Assembly: GCA_023376005.1 (NCBI GenBank)
Contig: CM042141.1
Location: 99,445,097-99,509,096 of the forward strand
Source of the DNA: Doryteuthis pealeii
Lineage: Eukaryota > Mollusca > Cephalopoda > Myopsida > Loliginidae
DNA length: 64,000 bases
Direction: 5' to 3'
The position numbers were made by a program, and so were the translations under genes. The notes beneath the pieces are model-generated. The model searched no databases. It was not told the origin of the DNA and saw nothing but the letters and a program-made list of their open reading frames with translations. Below, piece by piece: positions 32,500 to 43,575 of this stretch; the stretch's first letter is position 1; each line of letters opens with the position of its first letter.

Positions 32500-33240
32500 T
32501 TTATTCGGGGTAACAACAACAACAAAAACTTTTTTTATACAGAATAATAACTGAAGGAGGCTATTTAGAAATATCCCCAGGGCTTGGATGAATTTGTTTA
32601 TACAGACGCTAGTTTTTAAATAAAAGCATTCATTTTCTTTTTTTGGAGGGTGGGGGAGAAACATCTTATACAAACATAGGGGAGGGGACTACTTGAAAAA
32701 CCCTTAAGGGCCCTAATGGAGGGTGTTTCTAAAAATTTTAGGAAACTTATAAACAGCACTTATCTACAGGATTTTTACTGACATTGAGCAATAAATAAAT
32801 CTGACTAAATGCTGGAGGCAACTCCCCAAGGGACCAAGCCCCACCAAGCCCCCTTTTGGGTCAGTAAAATGGTAATTCCTGTGTGTGAAGTGAGGAGAGG
32901 CTTTCTGTGATTGGATATACCAATTATGTGATGAGCCCAGAAGTTTGGCGCAAAATACGAAAATCACAGAGGAGACCCCAGACCAGATTCCACGAGGCAG
33001 CGACTTTAAATCCTCTCCAAGAAATCACCCTAAGATACCAAATATCTTCTCCATGTGCCGGTAAATCCCTCAAACTCAACTTCATACACAGGAAAGACTT
33101 TATATTGTTACTCATTGTTTTTATTTGCTCATTAATAAATTGTTAGATTTAAACTAAGTTTTAATTCATTTATTTGTTGCTGTTAGCCTTAGAATTAAAT
33201 GCTATACTAACACAATAACAGGAAAGACTTTATATTGTTA
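32500..33240. other. Unclassified non-coding sequence
   Basis: It is moderately GC-rich at 32700-33070. Overlapping short open frames on both strands show no family match, codon bias or splice context that I recognise. Confidence 0.35.
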
Positions 33241-36200
33241 CCTTGTGTCACATCCTACACACAATGAATGGGTTGGGTAAATACCTATCCACATCATTCT
33301 TTGGCAGGGGGTTACCTCACTGTTAAGGAAGGCATCCCATTGTCATGTAATGGTTAGCAAGCTAGTCTTGCAGATCCATAATTACTGAATAGTGAGTTCA
33401 ATCCTCACTGGATGCCCATACTTTCAACCTTGTGTCACATCCTATACACAGTGAATGGATTGGATAAATACCTATCCACATCATTCTTTGGCAGGGGGTT
33501 ACCTCACTGTTAAGGAAGGCATCCCATTGTCATGTAATGGTTAGCAAGCTAGTCTTGCAGATCCATAATTACTGAATAGTGAGTTCAATCCTCACTGGAT
33601 GCCCATACTTTCAACCTTGTGTCACATCCTATACAAGTGAATGGATTGGATAAATACCTATCCACATCATTCTTTGCAGGGGGTTACCTCACTGTTAAGG
33701 AAGGCATCCCATCGTCATGTAATGGTTAGCAAGCTAGTCTTGCAGATCCATAATTACTGAATAGTGAGTTCAATCCTCACTGGCCCATATTTCAACCTTG
33801 TGTCACATCCTACAAGTGAATGGATTGGATAAATACCTATCCACATCATTCTTTGGCAGGGGGTTACCTCACTGTAAGGAAGGCATCCCATTGTCATGTA
33901 ATGGTTAGCAAGCTAGTCTTGCAGATCCATAATTACTGAATAGTGAGTTCAATCCTCACTGGATACCCCATATTTTCAACCTTGTGTCACATCCTACGAA
34001 TTGTGAATGGGTTGGGTAAATACCGATCCACATCATTCTTTGGCAGGGGGTTACCTCACTGTTAAGGAAGGCATCCATTGTCATGTAATGGTTAGCAAGC
34101 TAGTCTTGCAGATCCATAATTACTGAATAGTGAGTTCAATCCTCACTGGATGCCCAATATTTTCAACCTTGTGTCACATCCTATACAAGTGAATGGATTG
34201 GATAAATACCTATCCACATCATTCTTTGGCAGGGGGTTACCTCACTGTAAGGAAGGCATCCCATTGTCATGTAATGGTTAGCAAGCTAGTCTTGCAGATC
34301 CATAATTACTGAATAGTGAGTTCAATCCTCACTGGATACCCCATATTTTCAACCTTGTGTCACATCCTACGAATTGTGAATGGATTGGATAAATACCTAT
34401 CCACATCATTCTTTGGCAGGGGGTTACCTCACTGTTAAGGAAGGCATCTCATCATCATGTAATGGTTAACAAGCTAGTCTTGCAGATCCATAATTACTGA
34501 ATAGCGAGTTCAATCCTCACTGGATACCCCAATATTTTCAACCTTGTGTCACATCCTACACAGTGAATGGATTGGATAAATACCTATCCACATCATTCTT
34601 TGGCAGGGGGTTACCTCACTGTAAGGAAGGCATCCCATCGTCATGTAATGGTTACAAGCTAGTCTTGCAGATCCATAATTACTGAATAGTGAGTTCAATC
34701 CTCACTGGATACCCCATATTTTCAACCTTGTGTCACATCCTACGAATTGTGAATGGATTGGATAAATACCTATCCACATCATTCTTTGGCAGGGGGTTAC
34801 CTCACTGTTAAGGAAGGCATCTCATCATCATGTAATGGTTAACAAGCTAGTCTTGCAGATCCATAATTACTGAATAGCGAGTTCAATCCTCACTGGATGC
34901 CCAATACTTTCAACCTTGTGTCACATCCTATACACAGTGAATGGATTGGATAAATACCTATCCACATCATTCTTTGGCAGGGGGTTACCTCACTGTTAAG
35001 GAAGGCATCCCATCGTCATGTAATGGTTAACAAGCTAGTCTTGCAGATCCATAATTATTGAATAGCGAGTTCAATCCTCACTGGATACCCCATATTTTCA
35101 ACCTTGTGTCACATCCTACGAATTGTGAATGGATTGGATAAATACCTATCCACATCATTCTTTGGCAGGGGGTTACCTCACTGTTAAGGAAGGCATCCAT
35201 CATCATGTAATGGTTAACAAGCTAGTCTTGCAGATCCATAATTACTGAATAGCGAGTTCAATCCTCACTGGATGCCCATATTTTCAACCTTGTGTCACAT
35301 CCTACAAGTGAATGGATTGGTAAATACCTATCCACATCATTCTTTGGCAGGGGGTTACCTCACTGTAAGGAAGGCATCCCATCGTCATGTAATGGTTAAC
35401 AAGCTAGTCTTGCAGATCCATAATTACTGAATAGTGAGTTCAATCCTCACTGGATACCCCATATTTTCAACCTTGTGTCACATCCTACGAATTGTGAATG
35501 GATTGGATAAATACCTATCCACATCATTCTTTGGCAGGGGGTTACCTCACTGTTAAGGAAGGCATCCATCATCATGTAATGGTTAACAAGCTAGTCTTGC
35601 AGATCCATAATTACTGAATAGCGAGTTCAATCCTCACTGGATACCCCATATTTCAACCTTGTGTCACATCCTATACAAGTGAATGGTTGGTAAATACCTA
35701 TCCACATCATTCTTTGGCAGGGGGTTACCTCACTGTAAGGAAGGCATCCCATCGTCATGTAATGGTTAACAAGCTAGTCTTGCAGATCCATAATTACTGA
35801 ATAGTGAGTTCAATCCTCACTGGATACCCCATATTTTCAACCTTGTGTCACATCCTACGAATTGTGAATGGATTGGATAAATACCTATCCACATCATTCT
35901 TTGGCAGGGGGTTACCTCACTGTTAAGGAAGGCATCCATCATCATGTAATGGTTAACAAGCTAGTCTTGCAGATCCATAATTACTGAATAGCGAGTTCAA
36001 TCCTCACTGGATACCCATACTTTCAACCTTGTGTCACATCCTATACGAAGTGAATGGATTGGATAAATACCTATCCACATCATTCTTTGGCAGGGGGTTA
36101 CCTCACTGTAAGGAAGGCATCCCATCGTCATGTAATGGTTAACAAGCTAGTTCTGCAGATCCATAATTACTGAATAGTGAGTTCAATCCTCACTGGATAC

Positions 36201-37002
36201 CCCATATTTTCAACCTTGTGTCACATCCTACGAATTGTGAATGGTTGGTAAATACCTATCCACATCATTCTTTGGCAGGGGGTTACCTCACTGTTAAGGA
36301 AGGCATCCCATCATCATGTAATGGTTAACAAGCTAGTCTTGCAGATCCATAATTACTGAATAGCGAGTTCAATCCTCACTGGATACCCCAATACTTTCAA
36401 ACCTTGTGTCACATCCTACGAAGTGAATGGATTGGATAAATACCTATCCACATCATTCTTTGGCAGGGGGTTACCTCACTGTAAGGAAGGCATCCCATCG
36501 TCATGTAATGGTTAACAAGCTAGTTCTGCAGATCCATAATTACTGAATAGTGAGTTCAATCCTCACTGGATACCCCATATTTTCAACCTTGTGTCACATC
36601 CTACGAATTGTGAATGGGTTGGGTAAATACCTATCCACACCATTCTTTGGCAGGGGGTTACCTTACTGTTAAGGAAGGTATCCCATCGTCATGTAATGGT
36701 TAGCAAGCTAGTCTTGCAGATCCATAATTACTGAATAGCGAGTTCAATCCTCACTGGATACCCCATATTTTCAACCTTGTGTCACATCCTACGAATTGTG
36801 AATGGGTTGGGTAAATACCTATCCACACCATTCTTTGGCAGGGGGTTACCTCACTGTTAAGGAAGGTATCCCATCGTCATGTAATGATTAGCAAGCTAGT
36901 CTTGCAGATTCATTATTGAATAGTGAGTTCAATCCTCACTGGATACCCCATATTTTCAACCTTGTGTCACATCCTACGAATTGTGAATGGTTGGGTAAAT
37001 AA
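33241..37002 (+). repeat. Tandem array of a tRNA-derived SINE (type D): about 20 units of 186 bp in a dimeric higher-order pattern
   Basis: The marker CCTTGTGTCACATCC occurs 21 times from 33241 to 36960, with spacings of 181-189 bp (mean 186). Every unit retains A-box-like TGGTTAGCAAGCT or TGGTTAACAAGCT and B-box-like GAGTTCAATCC. From about 34213 two monomer types alternate. One has CACTGTAAGG, CATCCCATCGTCATG and AATAGTGAGTTC. The other has CACTGTTAAGG, CATC.ATCATCATG and AATAGCGAGTTC. The junction tag also alternates, CCTACGAATTGTGAATGG against CTATACAAGTGAATGG types. The first units and the last two are less regular. Single dispersed copies exist at 1905, 37190 and, inverted, at 56330. 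Confidence 0.97.
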
Positions 37003-37189
37003 CTAATTACACATCTATCTACTTACTACCAACAATTAAACAAATGAATAACAAAGATGAAGATAAAACACATGTGAATTGTGAAGAGGTTTCCCCAGTA
37101 AATAGTTTCCTGATGAGACACACTTAAATAATATTTAAAAGAAATGGAAATAAGACAAAAGCAATTGTGTGTTGAAAAATCACTTAAGG

Positions 37190-37335
37190 ATGTCTCATCG
37201 TGGTGTAATGGTTAGCAAGCTAGTCTCACATGATCCCATGCTACTGAACAGCGAGTTCAATCCTCACTGGATGTCCCATATTTGTGACCTTGTGTCACAT
37301 CCTACCCATGATAAAAAGGTTGGATAAATACTTTT
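37190..37335 (+). mobile_element. Dispersed type D SINE next to the array
   Basis: CATCGTGGTGTAATGGTTAG, AGCGAGTTCAATCCTCACTG and CCTTGTGTCACATCCTAC are present, followed by GGTTGGATAAATA. It lacks the array-specific block CCACATCATTCTTTGGCAGG, so it probably reflects the ordinary SINE end. Confidence 0.8.
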
Positions 37336-37371
37336 ACTTTCAGAGAATTCTGTGTATTTTTGGGGTTTTCA

Positions 37372-37640
37372 GTTTAGCTCAGTCAGTAGAGCAGTCGGTA
37401 GAGCACTTGCTTAGGAATCGCAAGGTTCCTGATTTGATACAGGCCCTCGTCAACTCAGCATATGAGTAGCTCAGGGATCTTTGTGATAAGGTGAAGAGCT
37501 GATGGTAGATTTGGCACTCCATCTTAGACGCAAAAATAATCTCCTTGGTCTAGCACTAGTGAAAAGGGGATAGACTCCCTCACTGTCTGGCTGATACTGA
37601 CATTAGGCCACCCCGTTGACTTTACTTTTACTTTTTTTTT
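37372..37640 (+). mobile_element. tRNA-derived SINE, type A
   Basis: TTTAGCTCAGTCAGTAGAGC is followed by a partial internal duplication (AGTCGGTAGAGCACTTGC), then the full A body and tail GACTTTACTTTTAC. The duplicated A box may come from slippage. Confidence 0.85.
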
Positions 37641-38215
37641 AAAAACTTTAATTATTCCTGTTAGTCTTAGTAAATGGTTAAATAGTGAAATTAGGATGGC
37701 ATTTCTTTTCACTAGGTCAAGTGAAAAGGAGATAGACTCCCTCGCTGTCAGGCTGATACTGACATTAAGCCACCCCGTTGACTTTACTTTTACTTTTTTT
37801 TAAAAACTTTAATTATTCCTGTTAGTCTTAGTAAATGGTTAAATAGTGAAATTAGGATGGCATTTCTTTTCACTAGGTCAAGTGAAAAGGAGATAGACTC
37901 CCTTGCTGTCAGGCTGATACTGACATTAAGCCACCCCGTTGACTTTACTTTTACTTTTTTTAAAAACTTTAATTATTCCTGTTAGTCTTAGTAAATGGTT
38001 TAATATTAAAAATAGGATGGCATTTCTTTTCACTAGGTCAAGTGAAAAGGAGATAGACTCCCTCGCTGTCAGGCTGATACTGACATTAAGCCACCCCGTT
38101 GACTTTACTTTTACTTTTTTAAAAAACTTTAATTATTCCTGTTAGTCTTAGTAAATGGTTTAATATTGAAATTAGGATGGAATTTCTTTTCACTAGGTCA
38201 AGTGAAGTTTACATA
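37570..38215 (+). repeat. Four tandem units of about 161 bp built from the SINE A 3' end and its flank
   Basis: GTTGACTTTACTTTTACTTT recurs at 37615, 37777, 37938 and 38098 (spacings 162, 161, 160). Each unit contains the A SINE end (GATAGACTCCCTCGCTGTC, GCTGATACTGACATTA) plus unique flank (TTTAATTATTCCTGTTAGTC, GGATGGCATTTCTTTTCAC). The units are nearly identical, so the expansion is recent. Confidence 0.95.
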
Positions 38216-38923
38216 AAAAAACAGTCAAAAATAGAATGAGTTTATTTAAAAGATGAAAAAAAGGAGAAGAAGAAAATGTAGACAAGATGCAAAAAAGAGA
38301 AAAAAGACAAATATTATGTTTACTCATATAGAAATATAAAAATAAGATTAGAAGTAGCAGTTGTCTTTAAGAGGGAGGTGGAAATTGCAATGTTAGCAAA
38401 AAATCTAAAGCTGAATCTTTCAACATAAAAAGAAACTCCTAAGGATTTAATTGCTTACTTATGACTATGTTACAGTTACTTTTTTTTCTTTTCTTTCTTT
38501 TAATAAAACAGAAGAAAGAATAAGAAGAAAAAAAGATAATAAAGAAGAGATGTATTGTTAACTTTAACAAAATGTTCTTTACTGTTGTGCTAAAAAAACT
38601 GGTCTTACACACTTTGCTTAAACAACGTTTGAAAGATAAGGAATTTTTGAATGTACATAAAAAAAAAAAGACCTTGACTAACATCACTTAGAAAAGAGTC
38701 TTTTTTTTCTGTCTTTTTTTTTTTGTAGGAGTCAAATGTTATAAATAATCACTAAAAGAGAAAGTTCAGCCTTCCTTATCTGAATCTAGATAAGGAGAAA
38801 TATGCTTCACTAAAAGTAGGTGACAAGATATTTTTGATGGCTTTTAATGAAAAGGTTCTTAATACTATATATGTTATCTTGATAGGCCTTATCAAACTGA
38901 ATGCATAAATTTCTTTGACTATC

Positions 38924-38951
38924 TATCTATCTATCTATCTATCCTTAAAAT

Positions 38952-38982
<31 letters not shown>

Positions 38983-39125
38983 GTAAAGTCGGTGGAGTGG
39001 CCTATTGCTGATATCAGCCATACAGGGAGGGAGTATATCCCCTTTTATCTATCTATCTATCTATCTATCTATCCCTAAAATCTATCCCTAAAAATCCCAT
39101 CAAGTCTATGTATATATATATATAT
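38924..39125. repeat. (CTAT)n and (TA)n microsatellites around a SINE A fragment
   Basis: CTAT repeats occur at 38920-38943 and 39043-39072, TA runs at 38958-38981 and 39111-39125. Between them a minus-strand A SINE 3' fragment (38985-39042, GTCGGTGGAGTGGCCTATTG) is flanked by the two CTAT blocks. Confidence 0.85.
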
Positions 39126-39245
39126 AGTCATCCACAGACACCGTGGCTAGACATTAGCAGGCTACCTCCAGCTGGGAGGGAAACCCGATCGATTCATCAT
39201 CAGTCAGAATTCTTAACCACTCGGCCACCAGCACCTACAGACTGG
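39126..39245 (-). mobile_element. tRNA-Ser/Leu-like SINE head
   Basis: On the minus strand GGTGGCCGAGTGGTTAAG is a strong A box of the Ser/Leu type and is followed by a B-box-like GGGTTTCCCTCCC. The rest departs from a tRNA fold, so this is a pseudo-tRNA or SINE, not a functional gene. Confidence 0.5.
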
Positions 39246-40330
39246 AATGAGAATTTTAACGGATAAATACATTCATATTGTTACGCACGCACACTCGTTA
39301 GGGACGACCAGTGTACCTCCGCAACATGAAATAACAAAAAAAATGCAAAAGGTCCCAGATGTAAAAATAAATAATACAAAAAGGGAGGGAATTCAAGACT
39401 TTTCTCTTTGCTCCCGTGAAAGGGTAGAAGACCGATGAATGGCAACAACACTGAATGACGAAGAACGACCAGGATTTCGGATAAACACATGAACATTTAT
39501 TAACATTTAATTATAATTTGTTTATATAAAAAAGGGTAAAAGCATATATTCAAATCTACACGGATCAGGGGAGTAAAATGAATATATGATTCTTATTGTT
39601 AAATGAGTGGGCGAGCAATTGAACATATACATATATCAACCATATCAACATTACATAAAATATATGACAGACAATAGGAATTCACAGAATAGAAAATATA
39701 TGTTTTGTTTTTTTTGTTAACTCACTGTGACGTTGTAACTCGAGAAGGAATTCCTTTTAAAAAAATGTTCATTTCCCTTTTACTCTTTTTTTTTTTATCA
39801 ACGGTGATTCATTTTTCCATCCAAAATGAATTAGCTTTAATTCGTAGTAAAATGTCTTTAATTCTTTCGTTCGCCCTTCTTTCGATCCAAGTATCGAATT
39901 TTGCAGAGCAAGAAATTTTCAGGTGCTGACCGTCGGATGATTCTTTCAACTGTGTCTTGCCTTGTGCGATTTCTTCGCGCGAAAAGCCGTCTCAATCGTT
40001 GTCATAGCGACAATCCTGGGATAAGGTGTACTCTTAGGGTCGCTGGATCACAATTGAAATCCACATGCATACTTTTCATCCATCACCTAAGGTGTGTGTG
40101 TGTGTGGTACAATTGTCTTCTAAGTACATAGGTAGTAGTAGGAATGTTAACATTCCTTTGTAAAAAATTCAAGACCGGTTGAATCTTACTTCCTTTGCTT
40201 GCCCACACACATTTGGGCTTTCTTTTTCTTTTTATTTCTTTCTTTCAGATAAAGTTTTCTTATAATTCTAGCATATGTATACTGGTTGATGTACCAGTGA
40301 TATGTCACAATATGTATATATGTAAAGGCC
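39246..40330. other. Unclassified, comparatively GC-rich block
   Basis: The block lies between microsatellites. GACGACCAGTG (39302) and GAACGACCAGGATTTCGG (39464) hint at an internal repeat. Parts (39800-40080) look less decayed, but no protein family, splice pair or matching termini could be identified. An LTR element remains possible. Confidence 0.3.
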
Positions 40331-40419
40331 ACCAGAGAGTGCTCAATCTGTTTTATAGGAGAGCATTGCCTTTAAGTGTAGTCGGCGGTCGTCAGCGAAA
40401 AAAAAAATATATATATTAG

Positions 40420-40608
40420 TGAAGTCGGCAGTGTGGCCTATTGTTGATATCAGCCATTCAGTGAGGGACTGTATCCCCTTTTCACTAGCGCTAGATCAGA
40501 GAGATTTTTTTGCATCAGAAGTGGAGCAGCACACCTACCATCAGCTCCCCACTTTATTGCACAGATCCAAGCTTGTGGTTTTTAGACAGATGCTCTACTG
40601 ACTGAGTG
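40420..40608 (-). mobile_element. tRNA-derived SINE, type A
   Basis: On the minus strand it runs from CAGTCAGTAGAGCATCTG near 40600 to a GCCGACTTCACTA tail. (TA)n flanks both sides. Confidence 0.8.
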
Positions 40609-40609
40609 A

Positions 40610-40621
40610 TATATATATATG

Positions 40622-40665
<44 letters not shown>

Positions 40666-40862
40666 TTAAAAAATAACTATTCAGAGAGAAAGGAAAAGAA
40701 AACTGAGTGAGTGGAAGAACAACAAAAATAAAAAAAGAGCTCAATATGTAGGTATCTATCTATCTTTCAATCCTTAAAATTCTCATCAGGTTTATATACA
40801 TTCACACACACATACACACACACACACACACACACATATCTATTTATCTATCTATCTATCTA

Positions 40863-40896
<34 letters not shown>

Positions 40897-40900
40897 AAAA
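40610..40900. repeat. Microsatellite cluster: (TA)n, (CA)n, (CTAT)n
   Basis: TA runs at 40608-40662 and 40865-40893, CA at 40803-40836, CTAT at 40846-40867. Confidence 0.95.
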
Positions 40901-41065
40901 TCAAAATATACATACTAATAGTATTAAAAATTCTACTTAAAAATGTCCAGCATTTGTAAATCTCAAAAGTAAACACATCAATACCACAGAGTTTTTTTTT
41001 ACCAGCCTCTACCCAGGTGATGCTGGGTAGCTGCTTCTAGTAACCTATATGGGACAAATATAGTT

Positions 41066-41345
41066 GGAGGTGCGTGGAGTTGTAGGAAATCGACTCATTG
41101 ACCCGAGTTCAAATCCTGAACGAGGCTGTTTGCATTTCACATAGTACTAATACCCTTGGGAAAGGTGTGAATCCAATTACTCTCCCCCAGCTATGGGCAA
41201 ATAGTAGGGCAGACAGGGCTCTTTAACCTTGGTTAGGCAATCAGTCTAGGAGAAGGAAAACTCTGAATTCAAACCTATTAAACTCCGCTTAAGAAATTGA
41301 CCTTGTGTCACATACTACTCATGTGGAGGGGTTGGTAAATATATA
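41066..41345 (+). mobile_element. tRNA-derived SINE, type C (near full length)
   Basis: The 5' end GGAGGTGCGTGGAGTTGTAG and B-box-like GAGTTCAAATCC lead into CACATAGTACTAATACCC, TATGGGCAAATAGTAGGGC and CTTGGTTAGGCAATCAG. It ends with the tail CCTTGTGTCACATACTACTC and GGGGTTGGTAAATATA. This is a good reference copy for the family. Confidence 0.88.
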
Positions 41346-41579
41346 TATGGGATAAACGTAGTACAAATGATAATTTTCTGACAAAAAAAAAACAGACTTA
41401 AGTAATTTGAAAATAGTAATTATTCACTTGACAAAAACCATCTGCTAAAAATAATGTTCTTTTTAATATCTTTTTCCGTGCAAAATGTTACTACTTCTGT
41501 CCCAAAATAGTTGATATAATTCTATATAAAGTTTGTACAGTAAATGTAACAACTATTATGGGACAAAGGCGGTACTAAA

Positions 41580-41890
41580 TATGGTATTTATTAGATGAGA
41601 CATTTGAAGTTTTATTTACCCAGCTACACAGGTGTATCCTCCACTTATCCCTGATCAGGGATAAATTATCTCATTCAACTTCAGGGGGCCATACCCACAA
41701 GCAGCACCCTCCCCATTGCACGAAAAAGGGGTAGGGTCAGGATCAGTCCTTGATGTTAGAGACTCCCCATAAGGGAAATGCTATTTTCATTATCTGCCTT
41801 ATGTACATGTATATGGGTGTGGGGTGTATCTGTCCCGTGTGGGTGTGTTCCACATGTTAAAACGGTAAAATGAAAACAATTCACAAAATA
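41580..41890. other. Unclassified block with a 20-bp perfect palindrome
   Basis: TTATCCCTGATCAGGGATAA lies at 41645-41664. No protein or repeat family is recognised around it. Confidence 0.4.
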
Positions 41891-41974
41891 AAGAAGTTAA
41901 CACACTATTTCTTTTTATGTACCAGTTTTATTTTTTAAAATTCTTTGAAGAAAGTTCTTGTGGTATTTGGGGTT

Positions 41975-42107
41975 AGTCCCTGTGGCGGAATGGTTAACAT
42001 GCTGGACTGTGACATCGTAGTAATCAAGTTCAAACTTCAGACTAATACCCTTGGGAAAGGTATGAACCCCTCATCCCACCAGCTATGGGTTAAATAGTGT
42101 TATGACA
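41975..42107 (+). mobile_element. tRNA-like SINE, type E, interrupted by a Helitron
   Basis: The A-box-like GGCGGAATGGTTAACATGC is followed by ACTAATACCCTTGGGAAAG and AGCTATGGGTTAAATAGT. After the Helitron (42108-42701) the sequence resumes with SINE-like ATAGTAATCAAGTTTGAATT. The element therefore landed in or beside an E SINE. Confidence 0.65.
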
Positions 42108-42701
42108 TCTTATTATAATGGAGATTGTGTGTTTTTCTGTCTGTAACCGAAACTATATTACTAATCGAGTCACAATTAACATAGTTATTTTCATCACATT
42201 CTCCATGATTTTATTTATATTTAAACCTCAATTATTAATAAAATTGCTTCACCTTTTTATTAGTGTTGTCCATATCTACATACAAATAACATGCTATTGT
42301 ATTTATATATACAAAAAATAGCGGTTTGCAGTGTGACCGGGAAGGCTAATTTGCATATTGATATTAAAAATGTGATTTTATTAAATATGTGCTTAGTATT
42401 ATTGATTTCTAACTGTTTGGTTTTATTTTAATGAATATAAGCAAAAATCTCTCCAATGAATCTTAAATGAAATCCATTAACAAGAAAAAATAAGTGTAAT
42501 TTTATTCTTTATTTCCTAATTTAACTAAATAGTTAAATAAGTAAAATTCAGCAATGAAAGACGGGAGTGATGGAAGAGTAAGTTTCATTTCTATTTTTCT
42601 ATTATACCCCCACTCTCTTTCAAATATTTTTATCTGCATTCTTATTAGACTTTCTAATTTAATACGATATTTCATTACATTAAAACTTAAATACTTGCTA
42701 G
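42108..42701 (+). mobile_element. Non-autonomous Helitron lacking its 3' hairpin
   Basis: It starts A|TCTTATTATAATGGAGATTG and ends ACTTG|CTAG|T. Its interior matches 57991-58624 (GTCTGTAACCGAAACTA, TCCATGATTTTATTT, GCTAATTTGCATATTGAT). The GCACC...GGGTGC hairpin that precedes CTAG in the relatives is deleted, apparently between short CTTG/TTTG repeats. It is 594 bp long. Confidence 0.8.
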
Positions 42702-42739
42702 TCATAGTAATCAAGTTTGAATTCCAGTCATGCATTTAT

Positions 42740-42890
42740 GTTCACTTTTGAACAAATACCCTTGGTGCAAGTTTGGCATCTCACAGTCCAGTGTGGTTCG
42801 TCACCATCACTCCCTTGGCAAAAGCATTCAGAGCTGCAAAATTGTGCCTCATGTTACCAAAATATTGCAAAACTTTTGACTCACTCTAGT
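42740..42890 (+). pseudogene. Tc1-like transposase fragment with terminal repeat
   Basis: It encodes KFGISQSSVVRHHHSLGKSI-like sequence and ends ACCAAAATATTGCAAAACTT followed by TTGACTCACT, the terminal repeat also present at 56560-56587. The left part of the element is missing. Confidence 0.55.
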
Positions 42891-42898
42891 ATTTTGAT

Positions 42899-43095
42899 TA
42901 TGATCAAGTCATATTGAAAGCACCGCTTCCTGTAAGATCACTAAAGTTAAGCAGCGATGAGCCCGTTCAATACTTAATTGGGTGACCACTTAAGTAACAA
43001 CAGGTACTGTAAGTAACCTGAGTCCTTTCTTTATCAAAATGACTTGATTCAGCATTAAATAACCCAAAAGGGGTTGTTATGTCATAAAATAAAAA
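42899..43095 (+). mobile_element. 5S-rRNA-derived SINE, type B (best-preserved copy)
   Basis: GATCACTAAAGTTAAGCAGC is followed by GATGAGCCCGTTCAATACTT, AATTGGGTGACCACTTAAG and GGTACTGTAAG. These align in order with the 3' two-thirds of 5S rRNA (GAAGTTAAGCAGCGATGGGCC, AGTACTTGGATGGGTGACCG, GGGTGCTGTAAGC). A unique linker follows, then the shared tail GGCATTAAATAACCC and GGGGTTGTTATGTCATAAAA. The internal promoter boxes A and C are recognisable. Confidence 0.85.
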
Positions 43096-43189
43096 CATCC
43101 AGCCTAGTATTTTATTATCATTTTTCCATACCACCACATGTTTGAGGCTTTGCTATAACATTGTTTCTTTGTTTAATAGCATATCAACT

Positions 43190-43575
43190 TTTGTGGGTTA
43201 TTTAATGCCAAAGCTATCCTTGTAGAAGAACAGTAGTGGTACTAATTAATCCATAAATGGGGGGGGTCAGGGTCTCCACACACATAATGTCAGGAACATG
43301 AATAGTGTACAGTAATAATATACATGTATGTATGCGTGTGCGCATGCATACATGTATATTATTACTGTACACTATTCATGTTCCTGACATTAGTACATTA
43401 TTCTATGTACTATACATGAGACTTTGAATAGTTGTGGTGTAACTGGGCACAAAAATGAACATAATAGTCTAACTTGAGTTTGAACTTGCTTACTACAATG
43501 TTGAGTCCCTCATGTTAGCCTTGTATGCCACAGGGACTCACCCCTTGATCTTGTGTCAAACCTGCTTTCATATGA
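43190..43575 (-). mobile_element. SINE type E containing a palindromic insert
   Basis: On the minus strand the tail (ACCCACAAAAGTTGATATGC) lies at the left and the head (GTCCCTGTGGCATACAAGG) at the right. The palindrome at 43285-43392 separates them. Confidence 0.6.
43285..43392. repeat. Near-perfect 108-bp palindrome
   Basis: The arms begin TAATGTCAGGAACATGAATA and end with its reverse complement. Pairing continues to the centre near 43338, with only a few unpaired central bases. Confidence 0.95.

Noticed and set aside
33241..37002. CRISPR-like array
   Set aside because: The spacing is regular but there are no unique spacers: the whole 186-bp unit repeats and derives from a SINE, in eukaryotic sequence.
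39126..39245. tRNA-Ser/Leu gene on the minus strand
   Set aside because: The A box is excellent, but no 3' acceptor strand pairs with the 5' end and the variable region is too long.
42915..43010. Functional 5S rRNA gene
   Set aside because: Only part of 5S is present, with several substitutions and a SINE tail; no terminator T-run follows at the correct distance.
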